This document shows positions 24,031-34,612 of a DNA stretch of 64,000 nucleotides, one piece after another (position 1 is the first letter of the stretch; the number at the start of each line of letters is the position of its first letter). Source of the stretch: Rallus limicola (taxonomy: Eukaryota; Chordata; Aves; Gruiformes; Rallidae); the NCBI GenBank assembly GCA_022605955.1, contig JAKCOZ010000007.1, forward strand, positions 12,157,501-12,221,500. The letters run 5' to 3'. Below the pieces are notes generated by a model. That model saw only the letters and a list, made by a program, of their open reading frames with translations, was not told the origin of the DNA and did not search any database. The translations under genes were made by a program, and so were the position numbers.

Positions 24031-24660
24031 GACTGACTATGCACCAGCAGTGTGCCCAGGTGGCTGAGAAGGCTAATGGCATCTTGGCTTGTATCACAAA
24101 CAGTGTGGCCAGCAGGTCCAGGGAAATGATTGTGCCCCTATAGTCATCACTGGTTAGGCCACACCTTGAGTGCTGTGTCCAGTTTTGGATCCCTCACTAC
24201 AAGAAAGACATTGAGGTCCTGGAGTGTGTCCAGAGAATGGCAACCAGGCTGGTGAAGGGGCTGGAGAGCAAACCTTGTGAGAAGTGGCTGAGGGAACTGG
24301 GGTTGTTTAAACTGGAGGAGACTGAGGGGGCACTTTATCACTGCCTACAGTTACCTGAAAAGAGGTTGTAGAGAGATGGGTGTTGATCTCTTCCCCAATT
24401 GACAGGTGATAGGATGAGGGGAAATAGGCTGAAGCTGCACCAGGGCAGGTTTAGATTAGACATTAGGGAAGAATTCTTCACCAAAAGGTTTATTGGTCAT
24501 CAGAACAGGCTGCCCAGGGAGGTGGTTGAGTCACCGAACCTGGATGTATTTAAAAGACAGGTAGCTGAGGTGCTTAGGGACATGGTTTACTAGAGGGCAG
24601 ATGTGGTTGGACTTGATGATCTCAAAGGTCTTTTCCAATATAGTGATTCTGTTATTCTCT
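24031..24660 (+). mobile_element. CR1 LINE 3' fragment
   Basis: A plus-strand CR1 of about 630 bp. It starts at the ACTATGCACCAGCAGTGTGC region downstream of the reverse-transcriptase core, continues through GGCATCTTGGCTTGTATC and the KGLE...LRELGLF-type block, and ends in TAGTGATTCTGTTATTCT. A 64-codon frame at 24399-24593 keeps RFRLDIREEFF and [10 protein letters not shown] missing base pair or two in the GLF-block breaks the frame upstream of that. The copy is inactive and moderately old. Confidence 0.94.
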
Positions 24661-25904
24661 GAATACAGCACCAGAAAGGAAGATAAATATTAAAGAAAAT
24701 ATTTTTATCTTTATTTTCACTACAGTACTTTGAAAAGAAATAAGAATAACCTTTCACAGTTATTTCAAAACCCAAAGAATTTTTTTTTGCATTTGTTGAA
24801 ACTTTCTTCAAATATACTTACTTTCAAATTTAATTTTCTTTGTTTTTGAAAGATTACAATTTTTAGAAACCTTATATTTGTCTTTTGGGTGAAACTTAGG
24901 TCTCCTAATGACAGCAGTATTTTTGAATTTACTTTTTTCCTACTGATGGTAGGCATTTTCATGTTTCTCCAACCGTGAAATGTATATTAGCACTGTTTCT
25001 CACACCTGGGAAGTCAGATGATGGCTTTTGGCTGGTAGGAGAAGCAGATAAAAATAACAGTTCTTGTGCAGTGCTCCTTCCAATTTCTTTTGTCTTTGTA
25101 ATAAAAAAAAAAAGTGTGATGAAGCAAAAATTTTGGCTTATCTTCCTTGTATTAATATTTGCCAGAAATAAAGATAGGTGGGGTTTTCTAAGGATAGGTG
25201 GTATGGACTTTTACAGTAAACCTGTCTTGTACTTTAGTTCTTGAAGGATTTGGGTAGGTTTATCAGTTTTAGGGTGGGGTTTGGTTATTTGGGTTTTGTT
25301 TGTTTTTAATAAAAAGTGAAAGATACTGCAACTTGTAGTATTAAAACCTGTAAGTATCTCTGTGCCACAACTTTGGCCTTGTATGTAATGAAGCAGTCCA
25401 ATAACATGATGACATACCTATATTTGGTGGTTGTTGCAGTAGCCACTGAATAGGATAAAGAAAATAACGAGTACCAGCGAATGAATTGAGATTCTCATAT
25501 GTTTGCAACAGGGTGAGTTATGGCATTGCTTGTGCTTGGTAAAATAAGACGTGGAGTCACAGAGTGAATGTAAACAGTGAAATGAAATAGTGAACATCGT
25601 TTGCACTCCTGGCACCAACACTGATCTGAATGTCCCTTGGTAAAAAAGTAACATTTGACTTTTTGATTCCAAAGTACATTTGAATTACCTTTTCTTGTGT
25701 GGCATTTGCAAAGAAAATGCGGGTGTACCTTACAGACCAGTTATGTTTGGTTTGATATGGGACATAAAATTGACCTTGCTATCGCTAGCAGACATTTGTA
25801 TGTTTTTTGAACACTTTTTATAGGGAATGGAACAATTCTGATAGATACTTCTGTATTACAATATTCTGAGTTTGAGTTGATTCTTATTTTGAAATAAGGT
25901 GGAA
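24661..25904. other. Unique sequence, no gene recognised
   Basis: AT-rich DNA. The frame at 24975-25244 crosses an A run and has no recognisable similarity. Confidence 0.5.
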
Positions 25905-26338
25905 ATAAACTTGTGGGTCAAGATAAAGGCAGTTTATTAAATGTGGAAGCAAAGGAAAAGCAAAAGATTTATTTTCTACTTCCCATCAGCAAGCAATGTC
26001 CTGCCACTTCCCAGATAACAGGTCTTCAGTACGTGTAGCTGTTCTGGGAGAAGACCTATGTTGCAAATGATGAATGCCCCCTCTTTTATAGCTGGGCAGA
26101 TGTCTTATGGTCAGTTGGGGTCAGCCGTGCTGGCTGTGTCCCCTCCCAAGATCTTGCCCACCCTCAGCCTACAGGTGAGGGGACTGTTGGAGAGACAGCC
26201 TGGATGTGTGCCAGCGATGCTCAGCAGTGGCCACCACACCGGTGTGACACCAACACCTTGCTGGCTACCAACACACAGTACAGCACTGAGAGGGCTGCTC
26301 TGGGAAAAACTGGCTCCATCTCAGGCAGACCCAATACA
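25905..26338 (-). mobile_element. Endogenous retrovirus LTR, 3'-truncated
   Basis: A minus-strand LTR related to the one at 3322-3844. Its 5' end is at 26338 (reads TGTATTGGGTCTGCCTGAG on the minus strand). It continues through the U3 region, reaches a TATA box (TATAAAA, reverse complement of 26084-26090) and an AATAAA polyadenylation signal (reverse complement of 25933-25938). It then stops around 25905 without the AAACCACAACA end. No internal viral genes adjoin. The 105-codon plus-strand frame at 26058-26375 is antisense to the LTR. The regulatory layout is clearer here than in the other two copies. The lower boundary is approximate. Confidence 0.85.
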
Positions 26339-28440
26339 CCAGATGCCAAAACCCCTTTATTTTGATATCATCTAGAAAAAGCAAATACAACTTAGCAACT
26401 CTGAAGTGAACTAAACATTCTGAAATTCTTTTTTAATCCTTTATTGAACAGGTGAGCAGTTTTGCTGATCTCTCCTCATTTTTACTAGGTTATGGACAGT
26501 TTTTCAGTGTGAGAACAAAATGCTTTTTTTTTGCTTTTTCAGTTTTTTTAGAAAATACCTGATGGTATCTGCTACTGAGAAGCAGACAGTTTAGGCTTAA
26601 AGAACCAAAAATGAATTATGAACAGTATTGTCTTATAACCAAACGATAGAAAATGTGCTGTGGAATTTTTGGTGTACGAAGACACCTACTGTGGTAAATA
26701 CTGTCCTCTATAAAGTATAGGAGCAAGCTGGGAGAAACCCCAAATCAGAACATCAAATGCAATCTAAGGCAATAAATACTTATCTAGAAAGAAACAAACT
26801 TGTGAACTGGAGCGTGGTTTAATGTACTATAAATCTGAAGTATAACTCAAGAGTACACTGAGATCTTTCATTGTGTGAAGAAAATGAGGTAAGTCTACAT
26901 CAGATTGTCTGGCCAAGATGAACAGGAGAGCTGAAACTGCTTTGAGTAGTCATTTATTACTAAAGGAACAGTTGTAGGGTTTTTTTAAATTATTTTTTGT
27001 GGATGAACGAACTTGATTCAGGAGGCCTTTTCCAGCATTCAGAAGTTGCTTTGCTGTTTTCTTTTGAATATTGGAACTGAACAGTTCTATTTGTCATGCT
27101 AGATTAACTTCAGATGCTCTCTTCCTCCCTCAGCTTCCCTTGTCTCCCATTTATGCAGAAAAACCCCTGAAAGTGAGAGCAACACCAAGGGTTAGTTGCT
27201 GGAGCCTGGCATGAATATTAAAGCAGGCTGCAGCTAGAAACAAAAGTGAAAAATCTGAACAGATTGGGTCAGAGTCTGGAGAATGGAATGGTAAGAGATA
27301 GATACATGCAACATGGAAGGATCCGGCACTGGGGCTGAGCTGGGTGAAATGGGGGGAATAAAGATGGGTCAGGCAGAGTTCAGCAGGCAAGTTCAGGAGG
27401 ACTGAATGAACTGTGAGCTGCTGCTTAAATATGTGTCCATGGTAATGAGGGAGGAGAACTGGATTTTTGTGATTAACCGATCGACTTAATCTGTCTCAGC
27501 TCCCTCCATGCTAAAATATTGACAGGTACACTTAATTACCTCACACAAGTAGTAATTGGTTTGTTTCAGTGAAGGTTCCTGAGATATTTACTGCACGTGA
27601 ACGTATTGTAAAGTCAGGTGAACTAAAAATATGGATGCTTCATTTTGCTGTGGTAGAGATAGATGATTTTGTATCTATATTTGGTTCAGTATTTGCTTTC
27701 TATTTTAAATGTATTTATTTATTTAAAATCTGATAATAAAAGCTGAAATTTACTGTGGCTGTACTGTTATGCAAGTTTTTCCCCCCCCTATCATTCTGAA
27801 ATTAAAACATTGCAATAACTAAAATTCCAGAATTAAGCTTTGTAGGGAAAAATGGTTTCATATCCATTTAGAAGAGCTTTGAGGTACAGTACAAGACTAA
27901 AGCTGGGACTTGTCTTGTTTCAGGTCAGTACACGGAGAGTAGCAGGTTCATTCAGAGATCCCCTAGAAAGTAATGTGCCAATTCAGGAAACAAAAATCAA
28001 ATACATCTTTCCACCAATGGAGCTCTTTGTAATCATGGATTGATTTTAATGTCAGCTCAAATTTGTTCTTAGATTTTTGAGGCATTTCCCATGGGACAGA
28101 CAGGGCTTTGGTGATAGATTGTTTTTTTGTTGGGAACTGAAGTGCTCAGTTTTTCCCAGGTAAGGTATTCACTGCTCTTGAGATTTGTTTCCTGCTGTTT
28201 TTAAGCATGTCTTGTCTTTTGCTTTTGCTAGAAACCTTGCTTAGTTGACTGGTGATTTTTTCTGGGAGAAAGTGAGGAGCATAAGATGGCCTTCTGAAGT
28301 CTTGCAAACCTGTTGCACAGAGGTTGGCATGAGGGCTATCTCTGACCAGAAAGCTCTGGAAATACTCTTGTGTACCTGTGTGTTGTACAGTTGATTTTAC
28401 TGTTTAGTCTGCAGAAGTTTCTTAGTTTCTTTCCAGAGCC
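26339..28440. other. Unique sequence, no gene recognised
   Basis: About 2.1 kb of AT-rich DNA. A 9-C run lies near 27781. The minus frame 27151-27390 has no recognised domain. Confidence 0.5.
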
Positions 28441-28446
28441 ATGCTT
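28441..28446. repeat. Target-site duplication, left copy (ATGCTT)
   Basis: ATGCTT directly precedes the LTR and is repeated exactly at 28852-28857. Six base pairs is the length expected for class II (beta/alpha-type) avian retroviral integration. Confidence 0.88.
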
Positions 28447-28851
28447 TGCCGGAGCCGAAGTTTTGTGGACTCAACTCAGACCAATGTGATCAAGTGTTAA
28501 GCTCCTTTATTGAAACACACACGAAGCTCATATAGGTTTCTGTATCAGTGCACGAGTTAAATTACATTGCCATTGGCTAGATGCTCTGTTCACCTGCCTT
28601 ACATGCATCTCACTATTGCTAATAATTGGTTGAGGCTACACAGTCCCTTTTTTCCTTTGTAAGGCAGTTGTTAACATTCTTGCGGATTGTTATCTCATGG
28701 ATTTTCTTGCAACCTCTTGTTCTCACAGACATCTAGCTCTCCTGTTACTGCATACTGACATGTCTCTGCTAGCTTCCCCAGGCCTGATTATATGGGGGTC
28801 AGGAATAATATGGGTGGGCCACAGAACCCACTCCTCTCATACATTGCTACA
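28447..28851 (-). mobile_element. Solo LTR, class II / alpharetrovirus-like
   Basis: A 405-bp solo LTR on the minus strand. Read in its own direction it begins TGTAGCAATGTATGAG and ends CTCCGGCA. A perfect 6-bp duplication flanks it. Its U3 region contains a GCCTTACAAAGG segment followed by a purine stretch, which resembles avian alpharetroviral LTRs as I remember them. A TATA-like TATATGAG lies near 28528-28535 (reverse complement) and AATAAA at 28506-28511 (reverse complement). R/U5 follows to 28447. No internal genes remain, so the provirus collapsed by LTR-LTR recombination. The 87-codon plus frame at 28697-28960 is an antisense artefact. The class II call is firm from duplication length and layout. 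The alpharetrovirus link is by motif only. Confidence 0.85.
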
Positions 28852-28857
28852 ATGCTT
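28852..28857. repeat. Target-site duplication, right copy (ATGCTT)
   Basis: Exact copy of 28441-28446 on the other side of the solo LTR. Confidence 0.88.
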
Positions 28858-31800
28858 GGTGTTTTTTTCTACCAGTAAACACTTAACCCCCACAGAAATA
28901 AGTATACTTTGTGACACATTTGTAATATTTGATTATTTAAATGTTCAGAAATCACAATAATTACTTACATTTATTTGCCTTGCTAGGTTATTTTAATAGA
29001 TACATTCTCATATATTACTCAACCTTCCCTGTTTTAAATTGCATAGGCAGCTCTTTACTTTTGTAATTTCTTATGTAGCTATTTACCTTTTGCATCAGAT
29101 AATTGTTTTCCCTTATGTCCTTCATTAAGTAATTGTTGGGAACCCTCAGTTTATAGACATTCAATTAAGTAATTGGCTTCTCATAATTAAGTAATGAACC
29201 CCAGCCAGTGACCAAGTAAACATCATCAGAAATGATGTCTGAAGTATTTTATCATGACCCTGACACCAATTCAATAGCTGTACCTCAGGTCATCAAACTA
29301 ACTTCTTATATTGGATAATTGGATCATAAATTTGATCAGTTCAGTCTAGTTAAGGATGATGATGCTTTGCTGACAGTGATTTGCTGCTAAAATTGCTTAA
29401 TTGTGATGGCGTATGTTGTCAGTAAGGCTCTGTTGGTCAACGTGGTTATCAAAGGCACCACTTGTCTTAAAGCCCTCACTTGCTTTATTGCAGTCATATT
29501 CCACGGAATGACAATACAATAAACTGGCCTTCTCCTGCTTCCATGAAATGTGATAGAATCTTAATGTTTATTTCAGGAAGGAAGGTTAAAAGAACAGACT
29601 CACTTCCTTTCTAAATGAATTTGCATTTCGTGCTGCCTGTTTTTAGTTAATCCTGAATACGTTTCCAGCGAAATAGCAAGCATTTGATTTTGGCATTGAG
29701 TGATGGTCTAAACACTCTCATACCCATGAATTATTAGAATAAATTTAATATCTGAGGTTTCTGTGTGGAAAGTATTAGGGGAAGTGCAATTTCTTACATA
29801 CTGCAGACTCCTACTCATCAGTGAGTGCTTTGAGCATCCCTTTAATACAAAATGCTGTTGCCACCTCTCTTCCTAGATCTTGGTTGTTCTGCTCTGGCAC
29901 AGCCGCATAGCAGAAGGGGTCAACTTCACTGTTAGGAGGAAGTGCTCTTGTGGCTTCACTGCTGAATGAGATTTCACTTGCATTTTTTTATTTTGTGAGA
30001 AAGTTTGAAAGGAATAAGGTGGAGCTATGACCTTCATTCTGCAGAGCTGCTCTGGGTGGTAAAGGAAATGGGATGTGTACTGCATGAAAATACTGATGAG
30101 GTGCTGCCTTCCAGAGTGGCCTTCCAGACTGGCCTGTGTTTGTCCTTACTGCTTTGCATGTCCTGTCCCTGACACAAGGACAGGGCCAGGCTCAATCTGG
30201 CCTTTCACATTCTTCATTTTCTCACATGGTTTGTAAGAATCCTGTACATTATTATGTCTGAAAGGCTTATGTCTTCAAACAGTTTCATTTTTGGGGGATT
30301 TGCAAATAAGCTTCTAAACCTACAGAGTCTGACTGCAGTTTGTATATAGTCACTGCTTCCCATCCCTCTCTACCCTCCACCACAGCAGAATTACTAAGAG
30401 ATAAGATGAGCGTTACTTTCAAGCTTAGCTTTATTGGCTTGGCACACAGTTGTTCTGAAAGTGCATTAGACTTCTAAGGAGCATCATGTTATTTCAAATG
30501 TGCGTTGTGAAACAGGGAGCAAACAAAACCTAATCTTTCCCGTGTATTTAAGGAATATAGCCCTTCTAGCTACCTGAAAACATTAGGAATGCATTGTAAT
30601 GCTGACAGTATGGGAAGTCTATATGGAGATATCTTGACTATTACTGAATGAGAGGCGTATCTGTCGAGGACAAGATTAGAGAGGAGCATTAACATTACTT
30701 AGTGTGTAGTGGAAAGGAGACTACTGAGATTCAAAGGTGAGGAAACACCTGTAAGATCATTCATGAGATTATGCTTTGGAAAGAGCTTTTGTAATGCTTT
30801 CAGTTTATAACTGGATTATGTTGTGAGATTCAATGGTACATAAATAAGTTCTCATAGGAAAGCTTTAACAGTCATATCTTCTCCAAAAAGGCAGAGATAA
30901 TGATGATCAAATACTATTAGTGTAGGGTGCATATTTTTTTTGGTTTATTTATTGTCATCTATTCAATGATGCAACGGGTGAGTAAGATTTTTAAGCCACA
31001 TCTGAAAGCTTTTACCCACAGTGTTTTGTGAGAACATTTGAAGAAAACATTTTGCTCCATGTTTCTGTGAGCAGTACAGTGAATAGTGAATGAATTTAAT
31101 GACATTTGTTTAAATGGATGCTGGAGTTACATGGTTATTGGCTATTGCCTGTCATTTAGAGTAATGTTTTAAAATTATCTGCTTTTACTGATAAAAGGTT
31201 ATTTTGGGTTGGTTTTGAAATTATTTTGAAATAATTTGCTGATTTGCATCCACTCTGTGTAAAAATTTGTTGTATGTTTCATGATTGTAATGGAATAATT
31301 TCTTACTTAAGCAAAACTAAATATTTTGAAACAAATTATATATAAAAAAGGCTAACAGACTGTCTTAGCTTTAAAACTGATTTAAAAGTTATTGTGATGG
31401 AGTAGTACTTTTCTTGTCGTGTTTGCTAAGAATAAAATGATAACTGATATTTATTATTCAGGAAGTCTGACAAGTAACGATCAATCTGTGATTTTTTTTG
31501 ATACATTTCTATTACATTCAGAGCAGAGATCTTGCTCAATGGTTTTAGCTACAATTTAATCACTAAAGAATATAAATTTGGTGCTTTGACAGCCTAATGG
31601 TGTAGAAAACTCTGAGGGAGAAATGGTCAATAAAGAGGTAAATGCTTACTGATCATATCCTTTTCCAAAATAAAATCTTACCTCTACAGTCTTAGATAAG
31701 TTCTGATTTTACTGGTGCTACTGATACCTTAAATGCTAAGCAGCACAACTTGTCCATTTAAAAAAAAAAAAGCAAGTTTAACCAGGTAAACAAGGTTTTA

Positions 31801-32176
31801 CTTCTTATAATGTGTGTAATCCTAGGGAATGTCTCTGCCACTGGAATTATCACTGATATAGGATGAATGTTTTATTGTTCATTAATTTAGTCTGTGACAT
31901 GAAAAATAAATGCATATTGTAAAAATACTTTTTTTCCTTTTTTTTTTTTTCCCCATTTAAATGAAAAACTAGTTTTTTCCCAGTTTGCAGGTGTTCTAAG
32001 TATGTGCCAAATGAATCTTAACATTAAATGGGTTAGTGGTGGTGGCTTACGGAAAGCTTAGCAAAGAGTAGTTGAAAGTGAAATTAGTATGCCTAGTGCG
32101 GGAAAGGAGAAGGAATTATAACATATTTATGTCTAAGTGTCTTCCTGTATTTGAGGCTCTAAAAAGACATGTTAGT
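28858..32176. other. Unique sequence, no gene recognised
   Basis: About 3.3 kb of AT-rich DNA. A T run lies at 31938-31951. Three ATTAAGTAAT-type motifs cluster at 29124-29195. No coding region is recognised. Confidence 0.5.
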
Positions 32177-32236
32177 TGGCAAGGGGGTTGGACTTGATCT
32201 CTAGAGGTCCCTTCCAACCCCTACAATTCTGTGAAT
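32177..32236 (+). mobile_element. CR1 LINE, last 60 bp only
   Basis: Reads TTGGCAAGGGGGTTGGACTTG, then CTAGAGGTCCC, then TTCCAACCCCTACAATTCTGTG. This is the extreme 3' end of a CR1 copy of the same tail type as at 42849-43050. It was truncated almost completely at insertion. Confidence 0.85.
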
Positions 32237-32357
32237 ACTGTGAAGGAAAATAGTTGACACCTAATGTTGGAATAGTTGTTTCACATAGGGATATATCTGA
32301 GAAAACGAAGTTGACAAAGTGCAGTAGGTTTATTTATTATAGTAATCTATGTAATGT

Positions 32358-32409
32358 TGTGTTGTACCAGTCCTGGTAAGCTCTGTGTTGTACCAGTCCT
32401 GGTAAACTC
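32358..32409 (+). repeat. 26-bp tandem duplication
   Basis: Two units, 32358-32383 and 32384-32409, each starting TGTGTTGTACCAG and ending in CTC. They differ at one base. Confidence 0.92.
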
Positions 32410-33953
32410 TGCATCCCACCGCTCTCGCTGGAGACCAGCAGAAAATACAATCCCATATGCTACTCACTTTGCTGAAAGGGTAAATCAGTCAACAATATTA
32501 TCAGTGCCCTTTTTGTTAGCTTGTCAAGAAATGTACACAATATATGCCATATCTGTGTGAAATACAAAATTCAAACCACATTTGCAGGCATTCTGTCTTA
32601 GGCACCATCTGGACTGTATGTGATTTTAGGATTGCATAACACGGTGCTTTAGACTTTTTAACTGGAGAATCGTGCAAATCTGATTCACATTTTAAGGTAA
32701 GGCAGAAAAAAGGCCCTTTACTCCTTCAGAAGCAGCACAATGTATTAATTATTACTTAGCTAAATTTGTTCCTGCTTCAGAAATTGTACAATTTCCCACC
32801 ACAAATACTTTTGTATATACTATTAAAAGTATAAAGTCAGTAACATTTCTTTTTAACCTTACTTGCTGTGACTTTGTTGGGTATTTAGGTGCCTAGATCA
32901 ACACTTAGAAGTGTAGGCTTCTCTAGGAAGGCAGTTCCCAGCACCTAAATTTAACTCATCCTTAATAAGCTCTGAAAAAGCCTCTCTGGATCTGTTGTTT
33001 TTATAAAGAAGCATGCTGAAGCATGTAGTATACTTAATGTTTGATGGTGTGAGTACTCTTGTCTGTGTTTTCTTCTGAGTCTGCTGCTAAACTAATGCCA
33101 CATAGCAGGCTGTACTTTGATACCTGAAGATAAACTTGGAGCTTGAACAGGCTAGAAACCTAACAATTCGTCTTGTTTCTAGAGGGTGTTCCATCATAAA
33201 CACTTTTTCTTAAAATGACACTGAAATCTCATGTGTTTCAACAATTCCAGGATTTTATATTAGTGTAAGGTACATGTCATTACAACTGCAATTTGACATA
33301 AAATTGTCTGTAAAATAAATCAGTAAAGACTATATTTAACAGGATGTAACAGCAACATGGATACAATTTTTTACAAAAGGTGTAAAACACAGAAGAAGAA
33401 GGGGGATAACCAGCCTTATATATGTTTTAAAAATTTTTTTTCCTTTTTTGAAAGGCAGTATACTGGCACTCAGCACAAGCATAACTATGTTTTAATGAAG
33501 CCCAAGAAGTATGGCACTAGGAACAATGGGGGACTTTAGGCAGGATAAAAGAGATTAAAAACCTCCAAGAGCTGAGGAACACTGATGTGTTTGGTTGAGT
33601 GAGCTGGATAATGTCATATCAAACGTCAGTGTTCCAATGTGTCAGTCTATGAATAGGATCTCTGCAGGAGTCATACAGTATAATTAAAATTTGGGAAGTA
33701 CCGTATTTCAATCCATCTCTCCTTAAATAGTGATAACTAATTTGGGAAGGTGCTCAACCCACATATTTGAATATATGCATTTTTTTTCAAAACAAGAGTG
33801 CCTAAACTGGAAATCCAATTAAAACCCACAAAACCACCACCCCCTCCGCCCCCCAAAAAAACCCAAACCAGAAAGGATATTTTTAACATTTGTATGAATA
33901 ACTATACATATGTATGACAGATTCAGTTTGGTTGTGCTGAATAAGTTAATGAT

Positions 33954-33971
33954 ACTACTACTACTACTACT
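33954..33971 (+). repeat. ACT trinucleotide microsatellite
   Basis: Six uninterrupted ACT units. Confidence 0.92.
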
Positions 33972-34524
33972 GAGAAAAAGTTAAAATCTTGTCTGTCTAC
34001 CTGTCTTGCAAATTACTCATTCTGTAATAATGCCGGTGACATTTCTGGCACTACTATAGGAAGAAAATACATTTCCTGAAATACTTTGATGGTAGAAGCT
34101 CTTAACTTCTGGGAACTCCATTAAATCTGAAAATTTGCTACCCGTGTTTTATGTGCAGGACCTCAAGGGCTGCAGAAGCCGTTGTGCATGCTATGCTCGT
34201 GCTGATTGCTGAAGAGATATTGTTGTAAACACTATGAAGGACTTGCCATGCTTCCTCTTCTTTGTTTTACCTCTAGTGTTTATTGTATTTTTAGAAACAC
34301 CTGGCAATTCAAAATAAAACAAGTATTACTTCCTGATAATGCATATCAGAAAATGGTTCACATATGGTATTTCCTAGCTCTTTGAAATTATGATTGGCTA
34401 GCAAAGCAAATTCAGTCTCCTTCCCACTGGGTATTGTTACTCTGGCAATATGTGTGTCAAGTCCTTTTATGCATTTGCAATGGGTAACTGATAGTTTTGT
34501 ATGCTCCCAATCTATGGGAATAAG

Positions 34525-34612
34525 GTATGTGTATATACACCTTATATACATACATATATATATATATATATGACAGGTATACCTTGTGTGTATATATATA
34601 TGTAAAGGTATA
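34525..34612. repeat. TA/TG-rich imperfect palindromic microsatellite
   Basis: Alternating TATATA, TACATA and TGTGTATA runs interrupted by GACAGGTATACC. Complementary halves give cruciform potential. Explains the tyrosine-rich frames on both strands. Confidence 0.85.

Noticed and set aside
26058..26375. 105-codon plus frame with proline- and glycine-rich composition
   Set aside because: It is antisense to the LTR at 25905-26338.
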